Source: Glaciecola sp. 33A (GTDB lineage: Bacteria; Pseudomonadota; Gammaproteobacteria; Enterobacterales; Alteromonadaceae). Taken from it: a stretch of 64,000 nucleotides of DNA. The translations under genes and the position numbers were made by a program. This document shows, piece by piece, positions 1 through 8,654 of this stretch; position 1 is the first letter of the stretch; each line of letters opens with the position of its first letter. The notes beneath the pieces are model-generated. The model did not search any database, was not told where the DNA came from, and saw only the letters and a program-made list of their open reading frames with translations. The stretch covers positions 124,001-188,000 of the forward strand of contig NZ_PJAR01000043.1 in NCBI RefSeq assembly GCF_002836745.1, written 5' to 3'.

Positions 1-1
1 T

Positions 2-37
2 TTTGCTGCGCTGCAACATATTATTGAGATGGAATAA
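2..37 (+). CDS. 3' end of an unidentified plus-strand gene (partial)
   Basis: An open frame enters from the left edge and ends at TAA 35-37, giving the tail FAALQHIIEME. A bidirectional terminator follows at 51-86, as expected for a gene end converging on phaR. The fragment is too short to identify and may be chance. Confidence 0.3.
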   Translation, partial: FAALQHIIEME

Positions 38-50
38 AGTATTTGAGTGG

Positions 51-86
51 AAAAACAGTTAATTAATTGTTTTAACTGTCTTTTTT
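51..86. terminator. Bidirectional rho-independent terminator between the left-edge gene and phaR
   Basis: ACAGTTAA (55-62) pairs with TTAACTGT (72-79) in an 8-bp stem. It is followed by C and six T on the plus strand (81-86) and preceded by an A-run (51-55) that gives U's on the minus strand. The right arm overlaps the phaR stop codon. Confidence 0.6.
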
Positions 87-503
87 ATTTTTCGGGTTTG
101 CGTTCCAAGCCGACATATTTTGCTCCATAATCTTTGAAAACATGCCGATTGGGCTGTTGTCGACCATATTCTTCATTAATCCTTGCACTTTATCTTGCTG
201 TTCTATGAACTGAACAATGCTTTGTTCGAGGTACTGCCTAACGAACACTTCCATATCACTATCGTAAAACCGGATAAGTTGTTTCAACAACACATCGGTT
301 AAAAGTGATTGTTGTTCATTTGCTTCGGACTCACTAATAATTTGCAAGAGTACCGACTTTGTAATGTCCGCGTCTGTTTTTGAATCCACTATTTTGAATT
401 CAATCCGGTCATTTATCAGTATTTTAATAAAATCCAAATTAACATACTTGCTCTGTGAACTATCGTACAAACGGCGATTCGGATATTTTTTGATTAAGAC
501 CAA
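72..503 (-). CDS. phaR: Polyhydroxyalkanoate synthesis repressor PhaR
   Basis: PhaR binds DNA and PHB and represses phasin and PHB genes until polymer accumulates (family knowledge). The N-terminus IKKYPNRRLYDSSQSKYVNL is the hallmark PHB_acc DNA-binding segment (about residues 3-60); the rest carries the PHB accumulation regulatory repeats. At 143 aa it is somewhat shorter than many PhaR proteins, mainly in its C-terminal tail. It lies 122 bp downstream of phaC on the same strand. The gap between them holds a long imperfect hairpin (GCCTCA...TGAGGC with internal ATGGCT/AGCCAT), possibly an attenuator. A terminator overlaps the stop. The start is ATG at 503. Confidence 0.9.
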   Translation of the reverse strand: MVLIKKYPNRRLYDSSQSKYVNLDFIKILINDRIEFKIVDSKTDADITKSVLLQIISESEANEQQSLLTDVLLKQLIRFYDSDMEVFVRQYLEQSIVQFIEQQDKVQGLMKNMVDNSPIGMFSKIMEQNMSAWNANPKNKKDS

Positions 504-625
504 GTTAACCTCTAAGAAATAAAAAACAACAAATTACAGTGTAAAATAATAAGCCTCATTTTTGAGAGCCATCAGGTTAGCCTAATTTATCAAAAATTGC
601 ATGGCTTTGAGGCAATCTTGTTTTA

Positions 626-2455
626 TTATTCATCTAGGCGTTTGAGCACATAGTCTCCTGGTGCGTCCATAATGGCCGGATATCGCTTACTCTTGCCTGG
701 TTGTAGCGCATTAATTTTGTGTCCTGACGCAGATTGCATCCACTGATGCCAATCTGGCCACCAAGACCCTTTATGCTCTTTTGCTCCCTCTAACCAGTCT
801 TGCGCTGAATCCGGAAGTTCATCATTTATCCAGTGCGGGTACTTTCCCCCTTCTGTCGGATTGATGACTCCTGCTAAATGCCCTGAGCCAGCCAGTACAA
901 AGCGGCAATCGCCTGCAACAATTTTGGTTCCTTCATAAGCACCTTGCCAAAGCACGATATGGTCGGCGATGGTGGATAAAAAATAGCTTGGCATATCAAT
1001 GTTACCTAAATCAATCGGAATATCATCAATAACTAAGGCCCCCGGATCCTTTAACTTATTTTCCCAATAAGTAGTGCGTAAGTACTGCTTGAGGCAAGCC
1101 GATGGAATATTAGTTGCGTCGCTATTCCAATAGAGGATATCAAAGGGCGCTGGGTCTTTACCTTTTAGATAGTTTTCGATAAAGAATGACCAAAATAAGC
1201 TGTTTTCGCGCAGCAAACTAAAACTCATACCCGTAATCCGCCCGTCGAAAACACCATTATTTTCAGCGTTTTTTTCAACTATCGGTAGCATATCCTCTGA
1301 GAAGTAATTACCAACTTCGCCGGGTTCACTAAAGTCTAATAATGTGGTTAGGAAAGTAAGCGAAGCAATGGATTCATCACCAATGGCCCTTAAATAGGCC
1401 GCAGTCATTGAACATAGAGTACCGCCAACACAAAAACCGGTTAGATTAACTTGTTTTTGTTTAGTTATTGCTTTGATTATCTCAATAGCCGCCAATGAGC
1501 CTTTGCGCATGTAATCTGTGAAATCGTAATCTGCTAATTCGGAGGTAGGGTTGACCCAAGAGATCATAAACACGCAATAACCTGCATTTAGCAACCCGCG
1601 CACCATTGACTTCTTTTCATCCAAATCAAGAACATAGTATTTGTTAATGAAAGGTGGCGTTATCAAAATAGGTATTTGATAGTGCTTTTCTTGAGTGGGT
1701 GTATAGTGAATTAGTTGGATCAGTTCATTCTGAAAAATTACCTTTCCGGGGGTATTCGCCAAATTTTCACCAAGCGTAAAAGCATTGCTGTCACTTTGGC
1801 GCATTTTAAACGCCTCCAACGGACTTTTCTCTAAGTCTTCCAGAAAATTTTGCATGCCTTTCACTAAGTTTTCGCCTTTGCTTTTAATCACTTCTTCGCA
1901 AACTTCTGGATTGGTTAAGATAAAGTTCGTCGGCGCTAGCGAATTAATATATTGACGAGTAAAAAACTTTGCTTGCTTGGCTGCTTTTTCATCACTAAAT
2001 TCTAGCGTATCAATCATATTGTTGAGCATGTCTGAATTGACTAAATAGGACTCTTTTATATAATGGAATACCGGGTTGTCTTCCCAATCACTGTGCTCGA
2101 ATCGGCGGTCGCCGGATGTCGTTTTAGGTGCTGTGGCTCCTGTATCGATTGTTTCAGCATTTGCAGCCAGAGCCTGACCCATCATTGCTTTGGAGGCTTG
2201 TTGCCATAAATCGGCTTGTTTTTGCATGTATTGCATTTGCTGTTGAATAAGTTTATTCGAATCAACTTTAATATCACCGTTTAGCAGCGAGGCTAATTTT
2301 TGCGGGTCGAACATGCCGGGTGCTGTCGCTCCAGCGCCTTCTGCCGTTTTGTTTGTTCTCGTCAACACCTCTTTGGCCAAGGCATTAAAAACGGTCGCAT
2401 ATTTCTCAATGTAAGCTAAAACTTCACTCTCATCAGTACCCATTTGATTCTCCAT
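626..2455 (-). CDS. phaC: Class I poly(3-hydroxyalkanoate) synthase PhaC
   Basis: This enzyme polymerises (R)-3-hydroxyacyl-CoA into PHB at the granule surface. The 609-aa protein has a variable N-terminal region (1-125, Gln/Met-rich), then the PhaC N-terminal domain and an alpha/beta-hydrolase fold. The lipase-like box GFCVGGT puts the catalytic Cys at 342. Asp498 (IADHIVLW) and His526 (GSGHLAG) complete the triad. The length fits class I synthases that need no PhaE or PhaR subunit. It is flanked upstream by a 78-aa small gene (54-bp gap) and downstream by phaR. No phaA or phaB lies in the window, so the monomer genes must be elsewhere. Confidence 0.95.
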   Translation of the reverse strand: MENQMGTDESEVLAYIEKYATVFNALAKEVLTRTNKTAEGAGATAPGMFDPQKLASLLNGDIKVDSNKLIQQQMQYMQKQADLWQQASKAMMGQALAANAETIDTGATAPKTTSGDRRFEHSDWEDNPVFHYIKESYLVNSDMLNNMIDTLEFSDEKAAKQAKFFTRQYINSLAPTNFILTNPEVCEEVIKSKGENLVKGMQNFLEDLEKSPLEAFKMRQSDSNAFTLGENLANTPGKVIFQNELIQLIHYTPTQEKHYQIPILITPPFINKYYVLDLDEKKSMVRGLLNAGYCVFMISWVNPTSELADYDFTDYMRKGSLAAIEIIKAITKQKQVNLTGFCVGGTLCSMTAAYLRAIGDESIASLTFLTTLLDFSEPGEVGNYFSEDMLPIVEKNAENNGVFDGRITGMSFSLLRENSLFWSFFIENYLKGKDPAPFDILYWNSDATNIPSACLKQYLRTTYWENKLKDPGALVIDDIPIDLGNIDMPSYFLSTIADHIVLWQGAYEGTKIVAGDCRFVLAGSGHLAGVINPTEGGKYPHWINDELPDSAQDWLEGAKEHKGSWWPDWHQWMQSASGHKINALQPGKSKRYPAIMDAPGDYVLKRLDE

Positions 2456-2509
2456 TGTGACGTGCTAACTGCCATTATTAGTCGCTATTAATGACAATAT
2501 TATTCGTTA

Positions 2510-2746
2510 CTAAGATTTATTCTGGCCTTTCAAAAAGCCATCCATCATTTTTTGATAGGCCGTAAAGCCGGTCAATCCAGTTTCTAATGAAGGTTTAATA
2601 AATGTTTCAAAGGCTTTTTGTGGATCTTCCGCACATTTTTCTGCAAGATCCGCTGTTATTGTTGAATGTAATTGACTAAAATCAGGCAGACCGAAAATTT
2701 CTCTGGCCTCGGCGGGGCTTAAGTCTAATTCAATTTTGACTTTCAT
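2510..2746 (-). CDS. Small acidic protein upstream of phaC (DUF6489-like)
   Basis: A 78-aa protein with an N-terminal beta-like stretch (MKVKIELDLSPAEAREIFGLPDF), an acidic middle and a C-terminal helix ending GLTGFTAYQKMMDGFLKGQ. It has no signal peptide or membrane segment. From memory it resembles DUF6489 proteins, which have no assigned function. Its place 54 bp ahead of phaC on the same strand suggests co-transcription and a possible granule-associated or phasin-like role, which is inference only. The ATG at 2746 is preceded by GGAGGG, a strong Shine-Dalgarno. Confidence 0.7.
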   Translation of the reverse strand: MKVKIELDLSPAEAREIFGLPDFSQLHSTITADLAEKCAEDPQKAFETFIKPSLETGLTGFTAYQKMMDGFLKGQNKS

Positions 2747-3110
2747 AACCTTCCCTCCAAAATAAACCGTAATACAGATAAATAGCTTGTTAAAATACCA
2801 GTGGGTATTGCGCTTTCTGTTACTGCTGAACTTTTAGCCTATGTTGCAGCCCAAACAATGTCTATAGTTTTCGGTCATTATAATCGGAATTATCCAAGAT
2901 TAGCTTGCGTCACATCATATTTTCTATGCTTAGCTTGCCTTATATTATGATCCTCAGCATGCAAAAATGTCTTTGCCAGGGTCACTTAACAACGATAACG
3001 TGGCAATTTATCAGTAGAATGCGCTAAGCTATAAATACGGTAATTGATAACTACAGTTATTTATGAAGAGAACAACATAATGAGAACAACATAATGAGAA
3101 CATTTACGCT
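2747..3110. other. 364-bp divergent intergenic region between the PHB locus and mrcB
   Basis: AT-rich, with no protein-like frame. It must hold the promoter of the minus-strand PHB genes and that of mrcB. TTAGCTTGC occurs twice (near 2900 and 2930). TATAAA near 3032 could be the mrcB -10 element, but I see no good -35. The last 50 bases carry the tandem repeat and leader peptides listed separately. Confidence 0.5.
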
Positions 3111-3114
3111 TTGA
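3063..3114 (+). repeat. 14-bp tandem duplication forming three coupled mini-ORFs ahead of mrcB
   Basis: The unit GAGAACAACATAAT is at 3068-3081 and 3082-3095, with a partial third copy at 3096-3101. It builds three overlapping mini-ORFs: 3063-3080 (MKRTT), 3080-3094 (MRTT) and 3094-3114 (MRTFTL). The first two junctions are TAATG. The last overlaps the mrcB TTG start as TTGA (3111-3114). No other start lies in the mrcB frame after its upstream stop at 3081. Confidence 0.7.
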
Positions 3115-5450
3115 AGATAATAGAAATACCTCTACTTCCATTTAGGTGGTTAAAACGTCATTTTTGGAAGCTTTTTATTGTCCTCTTGGTGGCTTCTTCA
3201 GCCTATGTTATTTATGTCGATGCGCAAGTAAAACAAAGGTTCGAAGGAAACAAGTGGCAGGTGCCTGCGCAAATATTTGCGCGTCCGTTGACGCTGCAAG
3301 TTAAGCAAGAAATCAGCATTGATGAAGTCAAAGATGAATTGAGTCTGCTGGGTTATCGCAAAGTTGCTGCGGCTCAATCGACAGGTGAATATCAGATTTA
3401 TTCAAATCAGCTTCGAATTCAACGCCGAGCTTTTCATTTTCCTAATGGTTTTGAACCAGAGCGAGATATACGCATTACTTGGCAAGGAGTGCGCATTATA
3501 AAAATTGAATACCTGATAGGGAAGGGGGCTAATCCGACTTCAAAATCGCTTGCTTTAATACGATTAGAGCCTTGGTTAGTGTCTCGTTTAGTGAATGGGC
3601 TTGAAGAAGATCGCATGCTAGTTGGCAGGGATAATATTCCCAAGCTATTACAAAAAGCATTGGTGATTGTCGAAGACAGAGACTTTTACCAACATTACGG
3701 CATTGCACCCACATCAATCATTCGAGCTTTATTTGCGAATATAATTGCAGGTAGAACCGTGCAGGGTGGCAGTACATTAACCCAACAGTTGGCTAAAAAC
3801 TTTTTTCTCACCCGTGAACGCTCATATATTCGAAAAGCCAAAGAAGCAGTTATGGCGATCGTTATTGATGCTAGATATCACAAAGATGAAATCATTAATG
3901 CGTATATAAATGAAGTCTTTCTCGGCCAAAATGGCGCTGTTGCAGTGCATGGTTTTGGTTTAGCCAGTCACTTCTATTTTGATAAGCCATTGGCCGAGCT
4001 TACTATTCCTGAAATAGCCACGTTGATAGGTTTGGTCAAAGGCCCTTCATTTTATTCACCAAGTAAACATCCTGAACGTGCGTTGAAACGTCGTAATGTG
4101 GTGTTACGTTTGTTGTTTGAGGCCAATGAAATTGGTAGTAGCGATTATGCAGCCTACGTAGCTACGCCCTTAAATACAGCTAGTAGTGACAGTCTGGCAA
4201 GTGGTCAGCATCCCGCATTCATGGACAAAGTACGCGACGAACTCAACACAGTGATTAGTCGTCGTTCAGAACAATTATCCGGCGTTAAACTTTATACAAC
4301 CTTGGATATTAACGCGCAACGCCGCGCCGAAGAAGCCCTCAAAGAACAAGTTGAGAGTATTTCACAAAAGCGCAACCAAGCTAAGTTGCAAGCTGCAATG
4401 GTGGTATCCGATGTAAAAACCGGTGAGATCAGAGCGATAGTGGGTGGTAAAAAAACCACATTTAGTGGCTTTAATCGTGCGTTAAATGCCTACCGGCCGA
4501 TAGGCTCATTGGTAAAACCTGCTGTTTATTTGTCAGCTTTAGAGGATCCAGAACATTATAATTTAGCGACCATGCTCGAAGACACACCAGTAAAAATGCG
4601 CAGTACTGGTGGTAAATATTGGGAGCCGCTAAACGCTGACAAAGAGTTTCGTGGTCAAGTCGCATTAATTGAAGCCTTGATTAAATCGTATAATGTGCCA
4701 AGCGTTAAACTTGGCATGGCCGTAGGTTTAGACGAAGTGGCTCACACTATCAATCGACTAGGGGTTGATAAGGATATAACAAAAGTACCAGCGCTTACCT
4801 TAGGCGCCATCGATTTGTCTGTGTTGCAGGTAAATCAAATGTACCAAACGATTGCTAACAATGGAGTGCTGAATAAACTGCACAGCTTAACGGCTGTGAC
4901 ATCAAACGAAAACGAATTGCTTTATTTACGGGATGTTAAAAGTGAAATTCGGGCTGATGAGTCGGCAACCTATTTAATTAATTATGCGTTGCATAAAGTC
5001 ACGCTGGAGGGCACTGCTAGTGCAGTAAGAAAAGCCTTCCCGAATATCAATATGGCGGGTAAAACGGGCACAACTAATGATTATCGGGATAGTTGGTTTG
5101 CGGGTTTTGATAGAAATTTGGTCACTGCTGTGTGGATGGGATCGGATGACAACTCTCCCATTAATTTGTCGGGTGCGAGCGGCGCCATGCAAGTATTTAT
5201 TGCCTTTCAGAAAAAACAATCTCCTAAGAATTTATCTCGACGTTTTCCCGAAGGGTTAGGAATTGCGCACTTCGACGCACATACCGGTAAACTCTCTACA
5301 CCAGGTTGTGGTGATATTTTAAGCGTGCCAGCAATTCTTGGCGCGCTACCTGCACAAGCCAAGGAAAAAGCCTGCGATGGCAAATCAGCTATTAAAACGC
5401 AAGCTAAAAAGAAGCCGAAAACACTTTGGGAGAAATTGTTTGGAAACTAA
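3111..5450 (+). CDS. mrcB: Penicillin-binding protein 1b, bifunctional transglycosylase/transpeptidase
   Basis: This protein polymerises lipid II and cross-links peptidoglycan in the periplasm. Its 779 aa comprise a short cytoplasmic tail, one membrane anchor (about 18-37) and a UB2H-like region (about 60-150). The GT51 transglycosylase has catalytic Glu188 in EDRDFYQHYG and GGSTLTQQLAKN at 219-230. The transpeptidase has Ser466 and Lys469 in RPIGSLVKP, then SYN and KTGTT. The C-terminus is Lys-rich. The start is TTG at 3111, the only start codon in frame after the upstream stop at 3081. It lacks a clear Shine-Dalgarno and overlaps the stop of a leader mini-ORF by TTGA, suggesting re-initiation coupling. 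Confidence 0.95.
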   Translation: MKIIEIPLLPFRWLKRHFWKLFIVLLVASSAYVIYVDAQVKQRFEGNKWQVPAQIFARPLTLQVKQEISIDEVKDELSLLGYRKVAAAQSTGEYQIYSNQLRIQRRAFHFPNGFEPERDIRITWQGVRIIKIEYLIGKGANPTSKSLALIRLEPWLVSRLVNGLEEDRMLVGRDNIPKLLQKALVIVEDRDFYQHYGIAPTSIIRALFANIIAGRTVQGGSTLTQQLAKNFFLTRERSYIRKAKEAVMAIVIDARYHKDEIINAYINEVFLGQNGAVAVHGFGLASHFYFDKPLAELTIPEIATLIGLVKGPSFYSPSKHPERALKRRNVVLRLLFEANEIGSSDYAAYVATPLNTASSDSLASGQHPAFMDKVRDELNTVISRRSEQLSGVKLYTTLDINAQRRAEEALKEQVESISQKRNQAKLQAAMVVSDVKTGEIRAIVGGKKTTFSGFNRALNAYRPIGSLVKPAVYLSALEDPEHYNLATMLEDTPVKMRSTGGKYWEPLNADKEFRGQVALIEALIKSYNVPSVKLGMAVGLDEVAHTINRLGVDKDITKVPALTLGAIDLSVLQVNQMYQTIANNGVLNKLHSLTAVTSNENELLYLRDVKSEIRADESATYLINYALHKVTLEGTASAVRKAFPNINMAGKTGTTNDYRDSWFAGFDRNLVTAVWMGSDDNSPINLSGASGAMQVFIAFQKKQSPKNLSRRFPEGLGIAHFDAHTGKLSTPGCGDILSVPAILGALPAQAKEKACDGKSAIKTQAKKKPKTLWEKLFGN

Positions 5451-5580
5451 ATTTTGCCGTAATAAACGCAGTATGACCTAACATAATATTGTCCAACACA
5501 ATCTGAATTCAAGTAAATCACGATCCGCACATTCTGCTTTATCATCCTAACTGCGTCTTTATGGGGCAAACATTTCAATT

Positions 5581-5597
5581 TGCACCATTACGGTGCT
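5581..5597 (+). promoter_or_regulatory. Predicted NtrC binding site upstream of glnK
   Basis: TGCACC-ATTAC-GGTGCT matches the NtrC consensus TGCACC-N5-GGTGCA at 11 of 12 fixed positions. It lies about 80 bp upstream of the predicted sigma-54 -24 element, the usual enhancer distance. As RNA it would also fold into a 5-bp hairpin, but the T-tract is too poor for a terminator. Confidence 0.65.
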
Positions 5598-5660
5598 TTA
5601 GATTCCCGTTATACCACTCTAATAAAATCTATCTTTATGATTTAACTGACTATTAACTAT

Positions 5661-5676
5661 TGGCATCGGTCTTGAA
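5661..5676 (+). promoter_or_regulatory. Predicted sigma-54 promoter of glnK-amtB
   Basis: TGGCATCGGTCTTGAA: the -24 GG is at 5662-5663 and the -12 element is TTGA in place of TTGC, with exactly 10 bp between them. This predicts a start near 5687, about 40 bp before the glnK ATG. One mismatch at the -12 C lowers confidence, but the NtrC-like site upstream supports it. Confidence 0.6.
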
Positions 5677-5708
5677 TAAGTAATTTCAAACTTACTATCT
5701 CTTTTTGA

Positions 5709-6065
<357 letters not shown>

Positions 6066-6095
6066 GTCGCGTAGCTAGATAATCGGAGAACAAAA

Positions 6096-7343
6096 ATGGA
6101 AATAACATTCGAGCTTGGGTATGCACTAGATACCTTTTACTTTTTAATTTGTGGTGTGTTGGTAATGTGGATGGCCGCCGGTTTTACAATGTTAGAAGCG
6201 GGCCTTGTGCGCGCTAAAAATACAACCGAAATATTAACTAAGAACGTCGCACTTTACGCAATCGCAAGTATCATGTACATGGTTTGCGGTTACAGCATCA
6301 TGTATGGTGGAAGCGATTTCGTTTTCTTCCTAGACGGAATTAGTGCTGATGGCGCAACCGGTGTTGCTGAGGATGCAGCAACATATGCACCTGCAGCTGA
6401 CTTTTTCTTCCAAGTCGTATTCGTAGCAACGGCTATGTCAATTGTATCTGGTGCAGTTGCTGAGCGAATGAAGTTGTGGTCATTTTTAATCTTTGCCGTT
6501 TTTCTTACCGCGTTTATTTACCCAATGGAAGGTAGCTGGACTTGGGGTGGCGAAGCCGTATTTGGTTTGTACACCTTAGCCGATTTTGGTTTCTCAGACT
6601 TTGCAGGTTCAGGTATTGTGCACATGGCAGGTGCATCTGCAGCATTAGCGGGTGTTATCGTCCTAGGAGCTCGCAAAGGTAAATATGGTCCGGATGGCAA
6701 AGTGAACGCTATTCCAGGTGCAAATCTACCAATGGCAGCGCTCGGTACATTTATTTTATGGATGGGTTGGTTTGGATTCAATGGTGGTTCAGTACTAGCA
6801 ACTGCGACCGTTGAAAGTGCCAACAGCGTAGCTGTTGTATTCATGAACACCAATATGGCTGCTGCTGGTGGTTTAGTTGCCGCACTATTACTTGCTAGGG
6901 TATTGTTTGGCAAAGCTGACTTAACGATGGCATTAAATGGTGCATTGGCTGGATTGGTCGCGATTACGGCTGAGCCTTCTACACCAACACCATTGGTAGC
7001 CGCAGTCATTGGTGCATGTGGTGGTTTGATTGTGGTCGGCAGCATTCTCGCACTAGACAAGTTTAAAATCGATGATCCGGTGGGCGCTATTTCAGTCCAC
7101 GGTGTTGTTGGTTTGTTTGGTTTATTAGTTGTTCCATTGACTAACCCAGCGGCTAAGTTTGGTGGTCAGCTCCTAGGTGCCGCGACTATCTTTATATGGG
7201 TATTTGGAGCCAGTCTTGTTGTTTGGTTGGCAATAAAAGCGGTTATGGGTGTCAGGGTCACTGATGAAGAAGAGTTTGAAGGTGTTGACATGAGTGAGTG
7301 TGGATTAGAAGCTTATCCAGACTTTACGACTAGCCGTCAATAA
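6096..7343 (+). CDS. amtB: Ammonium transporter AmtB
   Basis: This inner-membrane trimeric channel takes up ammonium. The 415-aa protein has about 11 membrane segments. The family signature MAAGFTMLEAGLVRAKN is near residues 26-42, Asp168 and His176 lie in SDFAGSGIVH, and the second pore histidine His335 lies in GAISVHGVVG. It lacks the cleaved leader of E. coli AmtB; translation starts directly with MEITFELGYALDTFYFLICG. The start ATG 6096 follows CGGAGAAC. It is co-transcribed with glnK, and a strong terminator follows at 7483-7506. Confidence 0.95.
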   Translation: MEITFELGYALDTFYFLICGVLVMWMAAGFTMLEAGLVRAKNTTEILTKNVALYAIASIMYMVCGYSIMYGGSDFVFFLDGISADGATGVAEDAATYAPAADFFFQVVFVATAMSIVSGAVAERMKLWSFLIFAVFLTAFIYPMEGSWTWGGEAVFGLYTLADFGFSDFAGSGIVHMAGASAALAGVIVLGARKGKYGPDGKVNAIPGANLPMAALGTFILWMGWFGFNGGSVLATATVESANSVAVVFMNTNMAAAGGLVAALLLARVLFGKADLTMALNGALAGLVAITAEPSTPTPLVAAVIGACGGLIVVGSILALDKFKIDDPVGAISVHGVVGLFGLLVVPLTNPAAKFGGQLLGAATIFIWVFGASLVVWLAIKAVMGVRVTDEEEFEGVDMSECGLEAYPDFTTSRQ

Positions 7344-7482
7344 TCGGATTCGATAAAAGTTAAAGCGCTAGCAAAGGAAAGCTAGCTCTGTCAGGGAAAT
7401 TCAAGGAAGATGAAAGGAAGCAAGAGTTGGCGTGAAAATAACAATAACTACACGCCAACCGTTAATGTAAGCATGACGATTA

Positions 7483-7506
7483 GCCTCGATTTATCGAGGC
7501 TTTTTT
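7483..7506 (+). terminator. Rho-independent terminator of glnK-amtB
   Basis: GCCTCGAT (7483-7490), loop TT, ATCGAGGC (7493-7500), then TTTTTT (7501-7506). The 8-bp perfect stem with a T-tract on the plus strand lies just before the end of the convergent xthA gene. Confidence 0.9.
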
Positions 7507-7511
7507 GTGTA

Positions 7512-8279
7512 TTAATTAAGTGACAACTGCACACTAACAGGACAGTGATCTGAACCATGAATGTCGTTGTGAATATCCGCAGCACCGATCTGTTCCTGTA
7601 GTTTGTGGGATACCAAAAAGTAATCAAGTCTCCAACCTATGTTACGTATCCTTGCACCTGCTCGATAACTCCACCAACTGTACTTTACTGTGTCAGGGTA
7701 TAAATGCCGAAAAGTATCCACGTATCCTGCTGCAATGAGGTTGTCTAAACCGTCTATTTCTTTCTGTGTATAACCCGCGCTCTTATTATAATTGGGTTTG
7801 GGTCGAGCGATATCAATGTCACGATGAGCCACATTTAAATCACCACATACGACAACTGGCTTTCGTGCTTCGAGCTGTTTCACATAACTTAGAAAATCAG
7901 CATCCCACTGTGTACGATACGACAAACGCTTTAAACTATCGCCGGAATTAGGGGTGTAAACCGTCACCAAATAGAACGCATCAAATTCTGCACACAATAC
8001 ACGACCTTCTTGGTCATGTTCTTCGATACCGATGTCTCTTGTTACATCAATGGGTTTGACTCGGGTAATGATACTGGTGCCAGAATAACCTTTTTTTATG
8101 GCTGAGTTTGTGAATACATGATATCCCTTTAGGTCGCACAAGGCCTCGATCACTTGATCATCTTGTGCTTTCGTTTCCTGTAAACATAGAACGTCACACT
8201 CTAGTGAAGCTAAAGACTCAAAAAAGTCTTTTTTTATCGCGGCTCGAACGCCATTAACGTTCCAAGATACTAATTTCAT
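7512..8279 (-). CDS. xthA: Exodeoxyribonuclease III (AP endonuclease)
   Basis: This enzyme cleaves abasic sites and degrades 3' ends in base-excision repair. The endonuclease/exonuclease/phosphatase fold spans the protein. Visible residues include Asn7 in SWNVNG, Glu35 in LQETK, the DLN motif in [14 protein letters not shown], and the C-terminal GSDHCPV with the catalytic Asp-His. I place the start at ATG 8279 ([10 protein letters not shown], 255 aa), because GGAGAG lies 5-7 nt upstream. A TTG four codons further up would put that Shine-Dalgarno inside the gene. It converges on the amtB terminator. Confidence 0.9.
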   Translation of the reverse strand: MKLVSWNVNGVRAAIKKDFFESLASLECDVLCLQETKAQDDQVIEALCDLKGYHVFTNSAIKKGYSGTSIITRVKPIDVTRDIGIEEHDQEGRVLCAEFDAFYLVTVYTPNSGDSLKRLSYRTQWDADFLSYVKQLEARKPVVVCGDLNVAHRDIDIARPKPNYNKSAGYTQKEIDGLDNLIAAGYVDTFRHLYPDTVKYSWWSYRAGARIRNIGWRLDYFLVSHKLQEQIGAADIHNDIHGSDHCPVSVQLSLN

Positions 8280-8388
8280 CAAGCTCTCCAATGTTGCTAC
8301 TTAATTTTTGATAGGCCTGTATTGTATACATTAACCAGTTAATGCCAAGTGATGCTGAGTCGTTCTTTGTAGAGTAAAACCACTCGTA

Positions 8389-8577
8389 TTAATCCCAACG
8401 TTCTTTATTTTCAGCAGATTCACTTTCTTGGCCGCGCTCACTACCCTCTGGACTATCTAATAATAGGGTCTACATCAATGGACAAACTTTATAGGATCCG
8501 TTGCAAGTAGTCTCAAATTCCCTTTCGCACTCTTCGCAAAACGGCGTTACACTGTTGTTATGACATCTGTTTGAATA
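8389..8577 (-). pseudogene. Decayed small zinc-ribbon-like reading frame upstream of xthA
   Basis: One minus-strand frame, open from 8577 to TAA at 8389-8391 except for a single TAG at 8470-8472, reads like protein. The first half contains CHNNSVTPFCEECEREF and then TTCNGSYKVCPLM, with spaced cysteine pairs typical of a zinc ribbon. The second half, after the TAG, is acidic and Ser/Glu-rich, ending SAENKERWD. There is no ATG and a TAG precedes the frame. It is best read as a remnant of a gene once upstream of xthA, although a chance reading cannot be excluded. Confidence 0.35.
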
Positions 8578-8601
8578 CTAAATTAAGAATAGATATCAAT
8601 T

Positions 8602-8640
8602 AAACCAAACCAAATTAAATTAAATTAAATTAAATTAAAT
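8602..8640 (+). repeat. Pentanucleotide repeat array just upstream of ggt
   Basis: AAACC twice (8602-8611), then AAATT five times plus AAAT (8612-8640), a 5-bp periodic tract. It ends three bases before the AAGAG Shine-Dalgarno (8644-8648) of the ggt ATG at 8655, so it lies in the core promoter or 5' leader. Confidence 0.85.
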
Positions 8641-8654
8641 ATAAAGAGTGCAGC

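Noticed and set aside
5581-5600. Hairpin GCACC/GGTGC as a terminator of mrcB
   Set aside because: The stem is only 5 bp and the T-tract is poor. The same bases match the NtrC consensus at the right place before glnK, which explains the dyad better.
6518-7060. 180-codon open frame antisense to amtB
   Set aside because: Its composition (Ala/Pro/Thr-rich) is a mirror of the amtB codons, and it has no ribosome site or known motif.
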